Source: Epiperipatus broadwayi
Taxonomy: Eukaryota > Onychophora > Udeonychophora > Euonychophora > Peripatidae
Direction of reading: 5' to 3'
Assembly: GCA_028023455.1 (NCBI GenBank)
Contig: JAQFVV010006510.1
Location: 709,750-773,749, forward strand
DNA length: 64,000 bases
The notes beneath the pieces are model-generated. The model made no database searches. It saw only the letters and a list, made by a program, of their open reading frames with translations, and was not told where the DNA came from. This document shows, in pieces, positions 15,451 through 26,699 of the stretch; position 1 is the first letter of the stretch, and each line of letters starts with the position of its first letter. The position numbers were made by a program, and so were the translations under genes.

Positions 15451-16232
15451 AATACATATATTTAAAGTTTTCATGCTTATATGATGTAAATAAAGTAGTT
15501 TTTGCATTAATACATGTGTTAATTTTGATTAATTTCCAATGTTTCAATGAATTAGCATTCGCCAATTTTAAGGTTAATTTTTCCCCAAAAAACTGTTAGA
15601 TTTCAAACAAGAATTGGATTGAGTTTGAGGTAGTTGAGCATTCAGAATATGCGGAGTAACAAATTGTTTATGTTTTTCAGTTGCACCAATAATTAGTTTC
15701 AAATTTATATTTAAAAAAAGAGATAAAATAAGTAGTCTCTATTCAGCTGGAATATGTTGTGCTTCACCCACTCTATTTAAACCAATTCTTTTTAATATAT
15801 CAATGGACTGCCCCATGGTTTTCAAATCATACTTTTTTCAAATTAGCAAGTATTTTGATAATGCTTAAAAGTTGCTAATTTGCAAAAGTATGAATTAAGA
15901 ACCACAACAAGGTTAAATGAAATGTTAAAAAGACCAGTTTAAATAGACGTGATGAATCGCAATGTATTCCAGCCATACAGAGAACATTTAATTTATTTAT
16001 TTCTTGTAATATATGCTTGAAATCAATTAATGGTAAAATTGAAAAAAAAATCCACATATTCAGAATAATCAACTACTTCATGATCAATCTCACCCTGTAC
16101 CTCACACTTAGCCCTGTTACTATTTCAGATCTACCAGTTTTTCTTTTAAAAGTTAACCTTGAAAATGGTGGATAATGTTTCATTGAAACATTGAGTGTAA
16201 TCGAAAATAATACATGGTTTAACTCAAAAACT
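15451..16232. other. A+T-rich DNA, possible decayed open frames
   Basis: Two short minus-strand frames (15875-16072 and 16073-16303) abut each other, but neither shows a recognisable domain. Slightly less A+T-rich than the surroundings. No call made. Confidence 0.3.
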
Positions 16233-16480
16233 AATATATATATATATATATATATTTTAGGTCTAGTGTCTGAATATGCTAGCTCTCCACTGACGTGGGC
16301 CATAAGCCCGAAACCATGGTCTGGAGATAAAAGTGTTCTGGATAGAGATTTTAAATATTTCTCATAACCACACTTGTTAATTACGAGCTTGTTTGAGCTA
16401 TTGGTACGATCTCTATGTGCATTTTTGTAACTACAAGCTCATTAAAAGTAATGTCACGTTATATATGACTTACTTTTTTA
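16233..16480 (+). mobile_element. Hammerhead-bearing foldback-family repeat
   Basis: Starts at a (TA)n tract (16233-16255). Contains in order the hammerhead-like core (16285-16326), a tagagatttta-type spacer shared with the 3.6-, 19.3- and 33.8-kb elements, and the module with aagctcattaaaa and a gtcacgttatatatgac imperfect palindrome (16376-16470). Another (TA)n tract follows at 16487. Non-coding. Confidence 0.65.
16285..16326 (+). ncRNA. Hammerhead-ribozyme-like motif with intact stem II
   Basis: Order: stem I CTCCA (16285-16289), CTGACGT (16290-16296; consensus CUGANGA with the last A changed to T), stem II GGGC-CATAA-GCCC (perfect 4 bp), GAAA, stem III ACC-AT-GGT (sharing its first A with GAAA), cleavage-site C (triplet GTC), then TGGAG (16322-16326) pairing perfectly with CTCCA. 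This is the arrangement of a type I hammerhead with a tiny stem III, as described for Penelope-like elements and animal retrozymes. The single change in a core residue (A9) would be expected to impair cleavage in this copy. Confidence 0.55.
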
Positions 16481-18152
16481 ATTATTATATATATATATAT
16501 ATATATTAGTCTACTATAATGAATATTTATTTGTATGTATATTCTATTGTAGTATACTTATGTTACATATAATAATGGCAAAATTTTTTATATGGTATCA
16601 TCTTCAAAAAAGACATTCAACTGTCTCAAACAAAAATATGTGTTACATTGTAGATTATGATAGTTGTTAATCAAAAGTTAACTGCATCATTTGAAGAAAG
16701 TAAATGATATTCTTTTTTTTTTAATATTACTTTTTGTTTGTTTTACTTTAATCTTAAGTCAATTAAATAATTATAATATCTGTATATCTTTGTTATCCTT
16801 CACTGTAACCATCACATTTTTACATCAATTTCAACAAAGATAAATCTTACTATATTTTTTGTTTTACTGTCCAAACATGTAAAGTATGCAAAGTTCTTGT
16901 TTTGAAATCAAACTTTGAAATGCATTGAGAAATGATGCTAAATAATTACCAAAAGCAATACAAAGAGTAATGCTCTGAAGTTTTATTTAGAACAATAGTG
17001 AATGACTTTTTTCAAAAGTTACTCTATTTAGAGTTCATCAGCTTAAACGAGTTCAATGTTTTTGTAAATATGATCCAAAATCATCTACTTTACAAAATCT
17101 TAATAAATTAGCACATCTGGTGAATTTTTTAAGAAACAGTAATAAAAGTAATGACAATTGTAGATAAAATCTAGGTACTCATTTTAATTTTTCCTAAACA
17201 TGAATATTTAGATCATGTGAACTTTTCTGGTTCAAAATCTAAATGTTGGACAGATCTTGTAAAACTAAAAATGTTGGCATGGTTGAAAATCAATATAACA
17301 ATTGTTGATATTTCAGTCAAAGTAATTTTATTAAATTTAGTAAATAATTATATTTATGCATATACAAATTCAAATGATAAATTTTTATGCTTTGATTCAT
17401 CCATAATGCTGTCTTTAGTGTCAAGGTATAATATTGATAAACTTTAACATTAAAGTGGCAATAAGAAATTTAAATAAAATTTGTTTTATTATCAGTCCAA
17501 TATTACATATACAGGCCAGTCAAAAAAAAAACTGCAAATGAAAAAGGTAATGAACATAGTATAGCAATAAAAAAAATACAAATTGGAACTAAACAATAAT
17601 TTTTAGATAATGGTAATGAATTATGAGCAGAATATGAATTGCATGATAAAACGTATTAAAAATAATAAAGAACGAAGGTTGTTGTGAGCCCTTGTACACT
17701 CAGAAAATATAAATAAACATGACAATATAGTCAAAGACATATCATTAAAATGATTATTATTAAATAATGTAAATCTTTAAAAATGTATATTAAAATATTT
17801 ATATAGACAGATTTTGTACAACAGAAAATGAAAAGTAATAAGTTAATATTTATTTATTAATTTGAATATATACTTCACTTTTTATATATTATATATTTAA
17901 TTATATTGACTAGGAGTTGCTATTGAATAAGTACTGTTATGTAATAATTAAAAATAGATATCTAAAACTAGTGTGCATAAATTTTATTTGAACTTCAGTT
18001 TTATATAGAATTGATCAATATTACATAGGTGGAAAGGCTTTTAATTAATGAGAAAAAATTGAATGATGCTTAATTCTTAACCAGGTCTAAGTTAATATGT
18101 TTATATTTTTTGCAATTTAAAATGAAATATAAAGAGGCTACTAATATTAAAA
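16481..18152. other. A+T-rich DNA, short (TA) run at 16487-16506
   Basis: No gene or repeat family recognised apart from the short (TA) run. Confidence 0.4.
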
Positions 18153-18180
18153 TTAAATAAATTTATAATTACAACTTTAA

Positions 18181-18496
18181 ATTATCGTAATAGATTTCTC
18201 ACTACAAAATATTTCCATTGACTCGTTGTAAATCGAAAGATTTCACGAGTATTAATGTGTAATAAGAAATGTGGACTTAATTAGTGTAGTATTGAATAGC
18301 TTCACACTCTCAGATCGAACCGCTTCAGCTTCACCTATTTAAATAGAAAGTAGGTTGAAGTAAAGAAGGGTTCCCCTTTTTTCTTCCAATGAGTAAGATT
18401 GTGGTTTTAAGACCTGTAGAGGTTCCTACTATCGCATTTTGTAGCATATATTTGAGGCTACAGCCTTAATGAATTATTTACGTAATCAATGTGCGT
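18181..18496. mobile_element. Unclassified 316-bp insertion
   Basis: Bounded by a perfect 28-bp direct repeat (18153-18180 and 18497-18524, starting ttaaataaatttataatt). The insert is less A+T-rich than its surroundings, with cgaaccgcttcagcttc and gttcctactatcgc inside. It has no open frame and no recognised tRNA or 5S promoter. The long direct repeat suggests retroposition or a duplication event; the family is unknown. Confidence 0.6.
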
Positions 18497-18524
18497 TTAA
18501 ATAAATTTATAATTACAACTTTAA

Positions 18525-19273
18525 TATTAAAATTAGAAATGTACAATGGAATTGCTCATAAGGTGTTTAAAAATATATATTTTTACCTAGGTGATGGTAG
18601 AGGCAACCCAGATGAAATATTAATACCTCAGTACTGTTAATTACACATTTACTTGAATTTTTAGCTTGTTAGTGCATATAAGAGTAGTTCTCTATTTTAA
18701 TTACTATATATTGTAAACATGAATTATAAGTGATTACAAGATGGTTAAGGATTTTAGTTCCCATCTCTAAAACAGTTTTTGCCTTTAGCTTTTATCAATG
18801 ACACCTAAGGATTCAAAGCTGCAACCAATGCGTTATGTATTTAGCAACAATTTTTAACATTTTTTTTTACCATAAAGTGTTAAGATTAATAATAAAAACA
18901 TGCATTGGTTCCAGCTTTGAATTTAATTACTCATTGAAGACAAATGTTGCATTTGTTCTGGGTTTGAATCCATATACTCATTGATAAAAGCAAAAGCCAG
19001 ATAGCAGTCTGACAATGTGGATTAAAATAAGTGACCATATAGTAATAATGTGTTTACTCAAGTTTGAAATAGGTGAACTGAAATTAGAACATATGTTTAC
19101 ATTCTAATATGTTCACTTTTGGTATAATTCTATAAGAAAAATGTTAAGACAAAAAAAGTATTTAAAACTACAGTATTCTTATTTCAATTCATATTTGTTA
19201 GAGAATTTTTATTTATTCACCGCTACTTCTGTTCTTTTAAAAAAAATAGTACATTTTATCTTACAACAATGAC
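18525..19273. other. A+T-rich DNA without recognisable feature
   Basis: Nothing recognised. Confidence 0.4.
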
Positions 19274-19590
19274 TTTATAAACAAGGCAAAACTCTCCATA
19301 CAGTAGTACCACCCTGTGCCAACCAGAGTAATCAATGGATGCCAGAAGGCTTGTTAATAAAATCCCTAGATAATGCTTACTCATCCAATATCCCCAGACT
19401 AATTTCTAGGTGCAATGCTCTCAGATCCAAAGCTCCTCACTGATGAAAGCCACAAGTCAGAAACTAGTCTGGGGATATTGGATGATTAGGCATTAGATAG
19501 GGATTTTATGCACAAGCCTTCTGGCATCTGATGATTACTTTGGTTGACACAGAGTGGCGCTACTGTATGGAGAGTTTTGCCTTGTTTATA
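19274..19590. mobile_element. Foldback element, hammerhead-like core at centre
   Basis: Arms 19274-19412 and about 19458-19590 are long inverted repeats beginning ttataaacaaggcaaaact, with few mismatches. Non-coding. The right arm starts inside the hammerhead-like core, so the left arm carries part of it in antisense. A closely related element lies at 33.8-34.05 kb. Confidence 0.88.
19435..19474 (+). ncRNA. Hammerhead-ribozyme-like motif
   Basis: CCTCA (19435-19439), perfect CTGATGA (19440-19446), a 13-nt stem II region (19447-19459) with only weak pairing left, GAAA (19460-19463), CTAG, TC with the cleavage triplet GTC, then TGGGG (19470-19474) pairing with CCTCA through one G-U. Stem III ACTAGT is self-complementary, as in minimal hammerheads thought to act as dimers. 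Confidence 0.5.
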
Positions 19591-19599
19591 AACAATTAT

Positions 19600-20455
19600 G
19601 TGCTAGTATAAGAAATGGTTATCATGTGATGATCAATGCCTTTAGTGAATTTTACAAAAGTTGTATACATAGATGGTAACTAAAAAATGTGAGAACAGAT
19701 TATAAACAATTCCAATCCTCACATAAACCCATTGAACAGCTCATATTCAAAAGGATTTGTTTGAATAGTTTGTTGTAATATCCTAATTTAGCTATTTCAA
19801 TATATAAATAATATATTTTGGCTTCTAATTATCTAAATCATATTTTCTTAGCATGTGCTTGTTAATAATATTAATTGTCTGTAAATGTTAATAATGATTT
19901 ATACACATTGTATAAACTAAAAGTAGATTTAACAAAAAAATTATCAAATTTATGTATCCCTTATAAACTTTTAGTCGCAAATTGAAATAATTATTAATAA
20001 TATACACTCCAAAATCAATCATCAATTTAAGAGATGTAATTTAATGTTCACAAATAAATAGGATCTTCAGTTAATAATTTTTTTATATATTTTTCTATAT
20101 ATGAAATTGAAGTAACATCAATAAATTTATTAAGTATTTTTACATTATAATTATTATTTTTTGAAAACTTCAATGCATCAAATTTCCATTCCCTTTTAAT
20201 ATACATAAATTCATAAATCTGAACAAATATATTACCTCCATATTTCTTTATAGAACATCGATTTAAAATTATAATTAATGTATATTACCATCTTGAGGAT
20301 TAAGAATTACTATTTCTGTTTAATATTTGAGCAAGTTATTTAAACACACCATCTTTTCTATCTGAAAATGAAAAACACAGTGTTCACAATATCATCAATA
20401 ATTTCTATGAATATATTTTTCCAACCATTCACCACAAATTATGATCCAATGTTTA
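19600..20455. other. A+T-rich DNA without recognisable feature
   Basis: Nothing recognised. Confidence 0.4.
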
Positions 20456-20624
20456 ACACAATTTTGAACTTCATATATATATATATATAAGGATGCGTAT
20501 ATATATATATATATATACAATTTGAGTCTAGTTGACAACGACTACATAGATAGTTGAAAGTACTTCTGTTAAATTGGTATATATTTGTTTAAAATATTGT
20601 TACTGTTTTAATTATTGTATTGTT

Positions 20625-20680
<56 letters not shown>

Positions 20681-20732
20681 TATATTTAACACAATTTTGA
20701 ACTTCATATATATATATATATATAAGGATGCG
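20456..20732 (+). mobile_element. PLE family-2 tail flanked by (TA)n and a long direct repeat
   Basis: A block of about 42 bp with acacaattttgaacttcat, a (TA)n run and aaggatgcgt is present at 20456-20497 and again at 20687-20732. Between them lie (TA)n (20498-20518), a family-2 PLE 3' UTR fragment (agttgacaacgactac and gttgaaagtacttctg, about 20527-20572) and (TA)n (20629-20679). No coding part remains. The outer repeat looks like a target-site duplication. Confidence 0.65.
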
Positions 20733-22021
20733 TTTAAATTACAGTCTCCAGACATAAAAATATATTTTTAAAAAACAAATTCCATTGTTTTGCTTTCACA
20801 TTTTTTAGTAAGATAAAATTAGTCGTTTTGAGAAGAAACTTATTTTTTATGAAGAGAAAGTGATTGTATAATACAGATCTGCAATCAAAGTGAGTCAAGT
20901 TTTTATGACACTTTTATAAAGCACTTTTGCAGTAGGACCAAGTATAACAATAGATTGCTACATGAACAGCACATATTTATTTGAATTGAAAGAAGTGCTG
21001 GAGCTACATTTTTACATACTATGAATGTCAAATGTAATTGTTTTTTTTCTCTCTACTGCATGGTTCATGACTTACAGGCATGATATCATACAATTATATA
21101 AAAAAATCATCTATAAAGGAATATCATTTGGTTATCAAAAAGCAAGTATCATTAAATCTTAATGTCAATACTCATTTATACCTTATATTTTAATTGACAT
21201 TTTTTTTTATTACAGTTTACTTTTTATTTAAACATTTAGGATATGGGCAGTCCTTTGAACTTATTTTTCTTCTGATTACTAAATTAACATGAGATGGTAT
21301 TATTTGCAAGTTTATTAAAATGACTTCAAGTAAATGTGACTTATGAAAAAATTTTGTTAGGGGTAAAGTACCATTAATATGAGTTCCATTAAAAAATTAG
21401 ACAAAAATCTGAATTCTATCTAAATATATTATCAACTATATTATCACACACAAAAAACAACTTTCAATTCTATGTTAAAAATTTATAACCATTAATTTAA
21501 TTAAAAATTGAACAAAAAATAATATTTTTTAATATCAAATCACTATATCTTTAATAAACATAAAAAGAAGAAAATATATATATATATATTTCAGTTGCTG
21601 CATATTTCAAAAATGATAACATTTAAAGTCTATGCTAAAAATTATATTTTGCATATAAAAAAATAGATAAAATATGACAGCTAATTCTAAGGTCAAATAT
21701 CTATTTTTACAACAGACATCAAGAAATAAAAAATACATGGTCAGTTTTTTGTCTGATTTGTGTAAATAAATAAAACTGATTTTTACTCTATATAAATTTT
21801 CTGAATGTCTGTAAAATCCAGAAACAAAAAAAAAAAAAAAAATTCTAAAGCTAAAGTATATTTTCATCAGCAAATGGAACTGATAAATTTTACAAAGATG
21901 TAGATTTTATTGTCAGAGTTCTAAAAAAATATATTTGCCCAGTTTAAAAGAAAATGTGACCAGAGCTTCATGTATATAATAAGTTTTTTTTAAAATAAAT
22001 AAATATAGTTTTAACTTGTGT
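20733..22021. other. A+T-rich DNA without recognisable feature
   Basis: A short (TA) run lies at about 21575 and an A17 run near 21826. A minus-strand frame (21607-21873) has no recognisable domain. Confidence 0.4.
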
Positions 22022-22157
22022 ATATAGGGTATATAAGTACAGACTTTCACATGTACCACCACTTTTCACTCTATCTCATAACACTGATACAATTGTACAC
22101 ATATGAGATAGAGTGAAAAGTGGAGGTTTATGTAAAAGTCTGTGCTCATATATCCTG

Positions 22158-22162
<5 letters not shown>
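22022..22162. repeat. Inverted repeat (foldback), about 58-bp arms
   Basis: Arms 22022-22080 and 22102-22162 both hold the 18-bp word cacttttcactctatctc (inverted in the second) and a shared agactttcac-type end. Loop about 21 bp. A (TA)n tract follows directly. Confidence 0.85.
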
Positions 22163-22163
<1 letters not shown>

Positions 22164-22223
<60 letters not shown>

Positions 22224-22275
22224 CCTGCATCAATATATATATATATATATATATATATTGATGCAGGTATATAAT
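22164..22275. repeat. (TA)n and a palindrome centred on (TA)n
   Basis: (TA)n at 22164-22217, then tatacctgcatcaat, (TA)n, attgatgcaggtata (22219-22273): a perfect hairpin whose loop is the TA tract. Confidence 0.9.
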
Positions 22276-24949
22276 AAGCCTATATATCAGTTAGTTTTAA
22301 CTTGTGTAACATTTAGAAATTTTCTATGCATTATTTTAAAAATAAAAAGACTAATTCCATATTAAAGATAAATATGACTGAGAAATGTTATTCAGTGATA
22401 ACTTTTATCAGATTAATAATCATCTATTATTAAAATACACACAACCAGATTCATTACATATTCTAATTAATAAGTTGAAGTTAATTATTATCTATGAAAA
22501 CCTTAAATTATTGGTACAGAATAATTTTTAAAAGAAAACAATTTGCAATTTTTCACACTAAAAATTAAATTTCAGCAAAATGTATTTATAGTTTTAATGT
22601 CTTTAAAATTTTATATCAGCAATGTAATGTAATATACCATAATCAACAGAACCTAACTCACTTTTAAGTGTATAAATATGTATTTATCCCTAAAATACTA
22701 AGTTCAAAACATGTGCAATGGCATATTCAATGTTTTTTTAAACAAAAAATCAGTTTTTATTTTTCTGCAACATTACATAACTAATTCAATAAAAAATATT
22801 TTCTCACAAACATTTTTCTCTTTGTAAAAAAGTTGAATTCTTGAAAAATCAGGTCAGTTTAATTTATAATTGGTTTTCAATGCTATAAAATAAAACATAT
22901 GGAAAAATTTAAAAATTGTACTTTAGACATGTATCTTCAAAACATAAACAGAAAAATAAATTTTATGAAGTAATTACTTTTAAGATGAACAAGGTTTTGA
23001 TTTAATAATACAAAATACAAAAAAAAGTACTTACTTTTTACACAATTCTGCTTGTGCCTTCATTTTTACAATACATAAAAGTGGCACAACTTTTAAGACA
23101 ATTACAATCTCAACTTTCTTTCATTTGCCAGTGTAAAATTGTTTGTCATCAAGTAGATATTAGTAATGAATTTGTATTTATTTATTGTATTTTTAATTAC
23201 ATAACGTTTGAACGAATGTTTGGTAAGTTGCATTCTGCTTAAGCCAGTATCTTATATTTCAATTTTAAACACTCTCTAATTTTACTAAGATAATTACCTA
23301 ATTGTAGATTTGTACTTGAGTAAGAATGTGCCTTTCTGAAAATTTTCTAAATCTAAAATAAGGTTTCAATTCAAGTTTTCATAATAACGGTAGACTTTCT
23401 GTAGTACAAATGTAAAATTATTTCTTCTGTAATGTGATTATATATATATATAATATTCAATGAGATTTTGAAATTTGCTGCTCTAATATCCATTAATTAA
23501 ATTATCTTTCACCCTCTTCCTACCTCATCCACCCCCCAAAAAATATAAACCAAATTACAAATTTGTAAACGAAATAATATTTTCCTGTTTTAGTTCACAT
23601 TTAAACTGCTTGCTTTTGTGATCTATGTATTTAATCAATTTTATATATCTTACACACGGCACTTTTGTTATTTGAAATGATCATTTTTAGCAATCCATTA
23701 TTTTGAAAAGAGATTTCTCATATTCTACTGTAATATATATATATATATATATTAACTGTTTAAATAGTGTATTTTTTTTCTAATTCATAATATTATTTTT
23801 TTCCACTGGCTTTTGTATTGCTATATATTTATATTACTTTTTTTAATTTCTCACTGATAAATTGGGCAGAGAGAGGGAAAAAAATTACTGATAAATTAAG
23901 TTAAAACAAACAAAAAAAAATAGCTTTTAGCATTTTTTAAATTCTAGATGGGAATAGATAAATAAAATCATTAACAAAACTTTCACATAGAAAAATAAAA
24001 TTTCTTCTAAATCATTTTTGTTTTCATTTTGAATATAAAAATAATCTCTATTTTTATAGATTATTAAGAATGTATTTATTATAATACAATAATTTTAAAA
24101 TTTTAATATATAAGTGAACGTAATATATATGTGCTTTGATAGCTGCAGATATATATATATATATATATATTAATCGTATATGCTTGCTAACTGTAAATTG
24201 ATGAGATAAAAAGGCATATATTTGTCTAAGAAAATAGGACAAGATTTCCAAAAATTTCTTAAAAGAATGAGAAAGTAATTCATAGTGTTCAAATAATTCC
24301 TCTTAATATTTCTCTACTAAAATGAATATCACATACAAACAAAATGCTTTAATAATATACTATAAAAAGTGACAACATAATATTGTATATTGGAATTGTT
24401 TTCATCTGCACATATAATTTTATAATATCAAAGGGAATGATTTAATGGAAGATTTAATTCAGTTTATTTGTATGGTGTATCATTATAAATGAAGATTGGC
24501 ATCTGTCCCTTCATAATGTCATTATAATATTAAATATCTCCTAAACAAAGGATAAAATTTACTATTTGATAAATATTACAATTAACAAAATATGTATTAT
24601 TTATGATAATTGTTTGTGATACATTTACTTAGTGTGAATTTAAATTTATGTTTTAAAATTAGCAATTAAAACTTTGATTTAAAGTATTATTCTCTTATTT
24701 GTTAACTTCAAACTATTTTTGAATATGAATTTTATAAGTATTGAAAATCTAAAAGAACAATATTGTAGTAATTATTCATTTGGAATTTTATATAAAAAAT
24801 AAGATAAATGAATAAAACTCTTATGATTATTATATTTCATTTTAATGAATTATCTTTTTGGTAATAGTTGATTAGACACACATGCAGCATGATGGCATTG
24901 TTGCTACACAAAAACTATAAAATATGAATGTTCCCAGGCTGCATTTTTT
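22276..24949. other. A+T-rich DNA with short (TA) runs
   Basis: Short (TA) runs near 23440, 23732 and 24150. No gene or element recognised. Confidence 0.4.
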
Positions 24950-25345
24950 TTGCATTTTCTTCCCTTTTTTCTTATAAAAAACAAACAAACACAGAATTTG
25001 TACTTATTCAATATTTTTTTATTAACCTCAACAAATTTAAAACAAAAAAAAATCACACAATTTGTAGTTTTTAAATGTCCTTTTTTATTAACACCAACAA
25101 ATTTACAACTTATTATAGTTTTTTTTTTTTTTTTTTTGGGGGGGGGGTTCTGTTTTTAAATTTAAAACTTAGTACACTTTTATTATTATAATCAACACAT
25201 TTTAAATTTATTATGGTTGTATTTTTGTTTTTCTATTTTTGCTTAAAAAAGTAAAACCTAAAGTTAGTAAGCTTTTTTTTTGTTTCACTTTTTTTTAAAA
25301 TAAGATAAACAAATTTAAAACTTATTATGGTTTTTTTGGGTTCCA
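24950..25345. repeat. Degenerate minisatellite, units of about 75 bp
   Basis: Four to five diverged units share atcaacaaatttaaaactta followed by ttatggttttttt. One more related unit lies at about 27150-27200. A run of about 19 T followed by about 10 G sits at 25119-25147. Confidence 0.65.
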
Positions 25346-26154
25346 CTTGAAATAGTATTATTTAGCCATAATCCATTTTCACTTACTATGTTCCATAATA
25401 GTTATCATCTTTTTCACCAGTTCGAATCCTCACACTACACATATATAATCAAAATAATTTATTTTGATATGTAATAGCATATATTTACATGTATGTGCAG
25501 ATATGTGCACACATTTAATATATTAATGTCATATATGCCTAATGTATATGCAGTTACAAATTTAAAATTAATAAAATAAGATAATTAAATTAAGTTGTGT
25601 GAACATTATTATATGTGTAACAACTTACATATATATGCAAGAGAAGCTGTAATGCAATAGATTTAAAGAAGCAATGCATCACTTTTAAGTTAATATAAAT
25701 TTAAAATATTATCAGTTAAAATCTCTTTAATTAAAAGTATTGGTATATAAATTTCAATTCCTGGGTTAGTCTCACACACATATATAATAACATGTTTACA
25801 AAAGGCATTCTTTTTAAAAAAAGTTATCTGATTTTTTTTTATAAAAAAGTTGTAAATTCTTGGACAACCATCTGTAAGCAATCAGCAATAATTGAAATCA
25901 ATTGGCTTGTGATAGTTTTGTGGAATGAAATTATAGAATTTGCATATCATATCCTTTTAGTTAATATTATATTTAGCATGGCTAATATGTCTTTGGAAAG
26001 CACAACATGCATTTATGCCTTGCTGTATGTTTCTTGTATGAATGGGCTTTTGGTTTTAATGGACATCCCATATACTTAGTTCAGACAATTCTTCTTTAGA
26101 ACTGGAACATGAGGGTCCAGTTTGTTTTATGAGTAGCTCCAATCACCTCTCTAG

Positions 26155-26156
<2 letters not shown>
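25346..26156. other. A+T-rich DNA, one chance frame
   Basis: The plus frame 25792-26079 (95 codons) has hydrophobic stretches but no recognisable domain and reads across A/T runs. Not called as a gene. Confidence 0.35.
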
Positions 26157-26685
<529 letters not shown>

Positions 26686-26699
26686 TCTGAAGTCATACT

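Noticed and set aside
15875-16303. Two abutting minus-strand frames as a transposase or PLE RT
   Set aside because: No conserved block found in any frame; called only as unexplained A+T-rich DNA.
24950-25345. CRISPR-like array
   Set aside because: Units are degenerate, contiguous and without unique spacers; the sequence is eukaryotic.
25792-26079. 95-codon plus frame with hydrophobic segments
   Set aside because: A+T-driven composition, no homology recognised, no start context or neighbours to support it.
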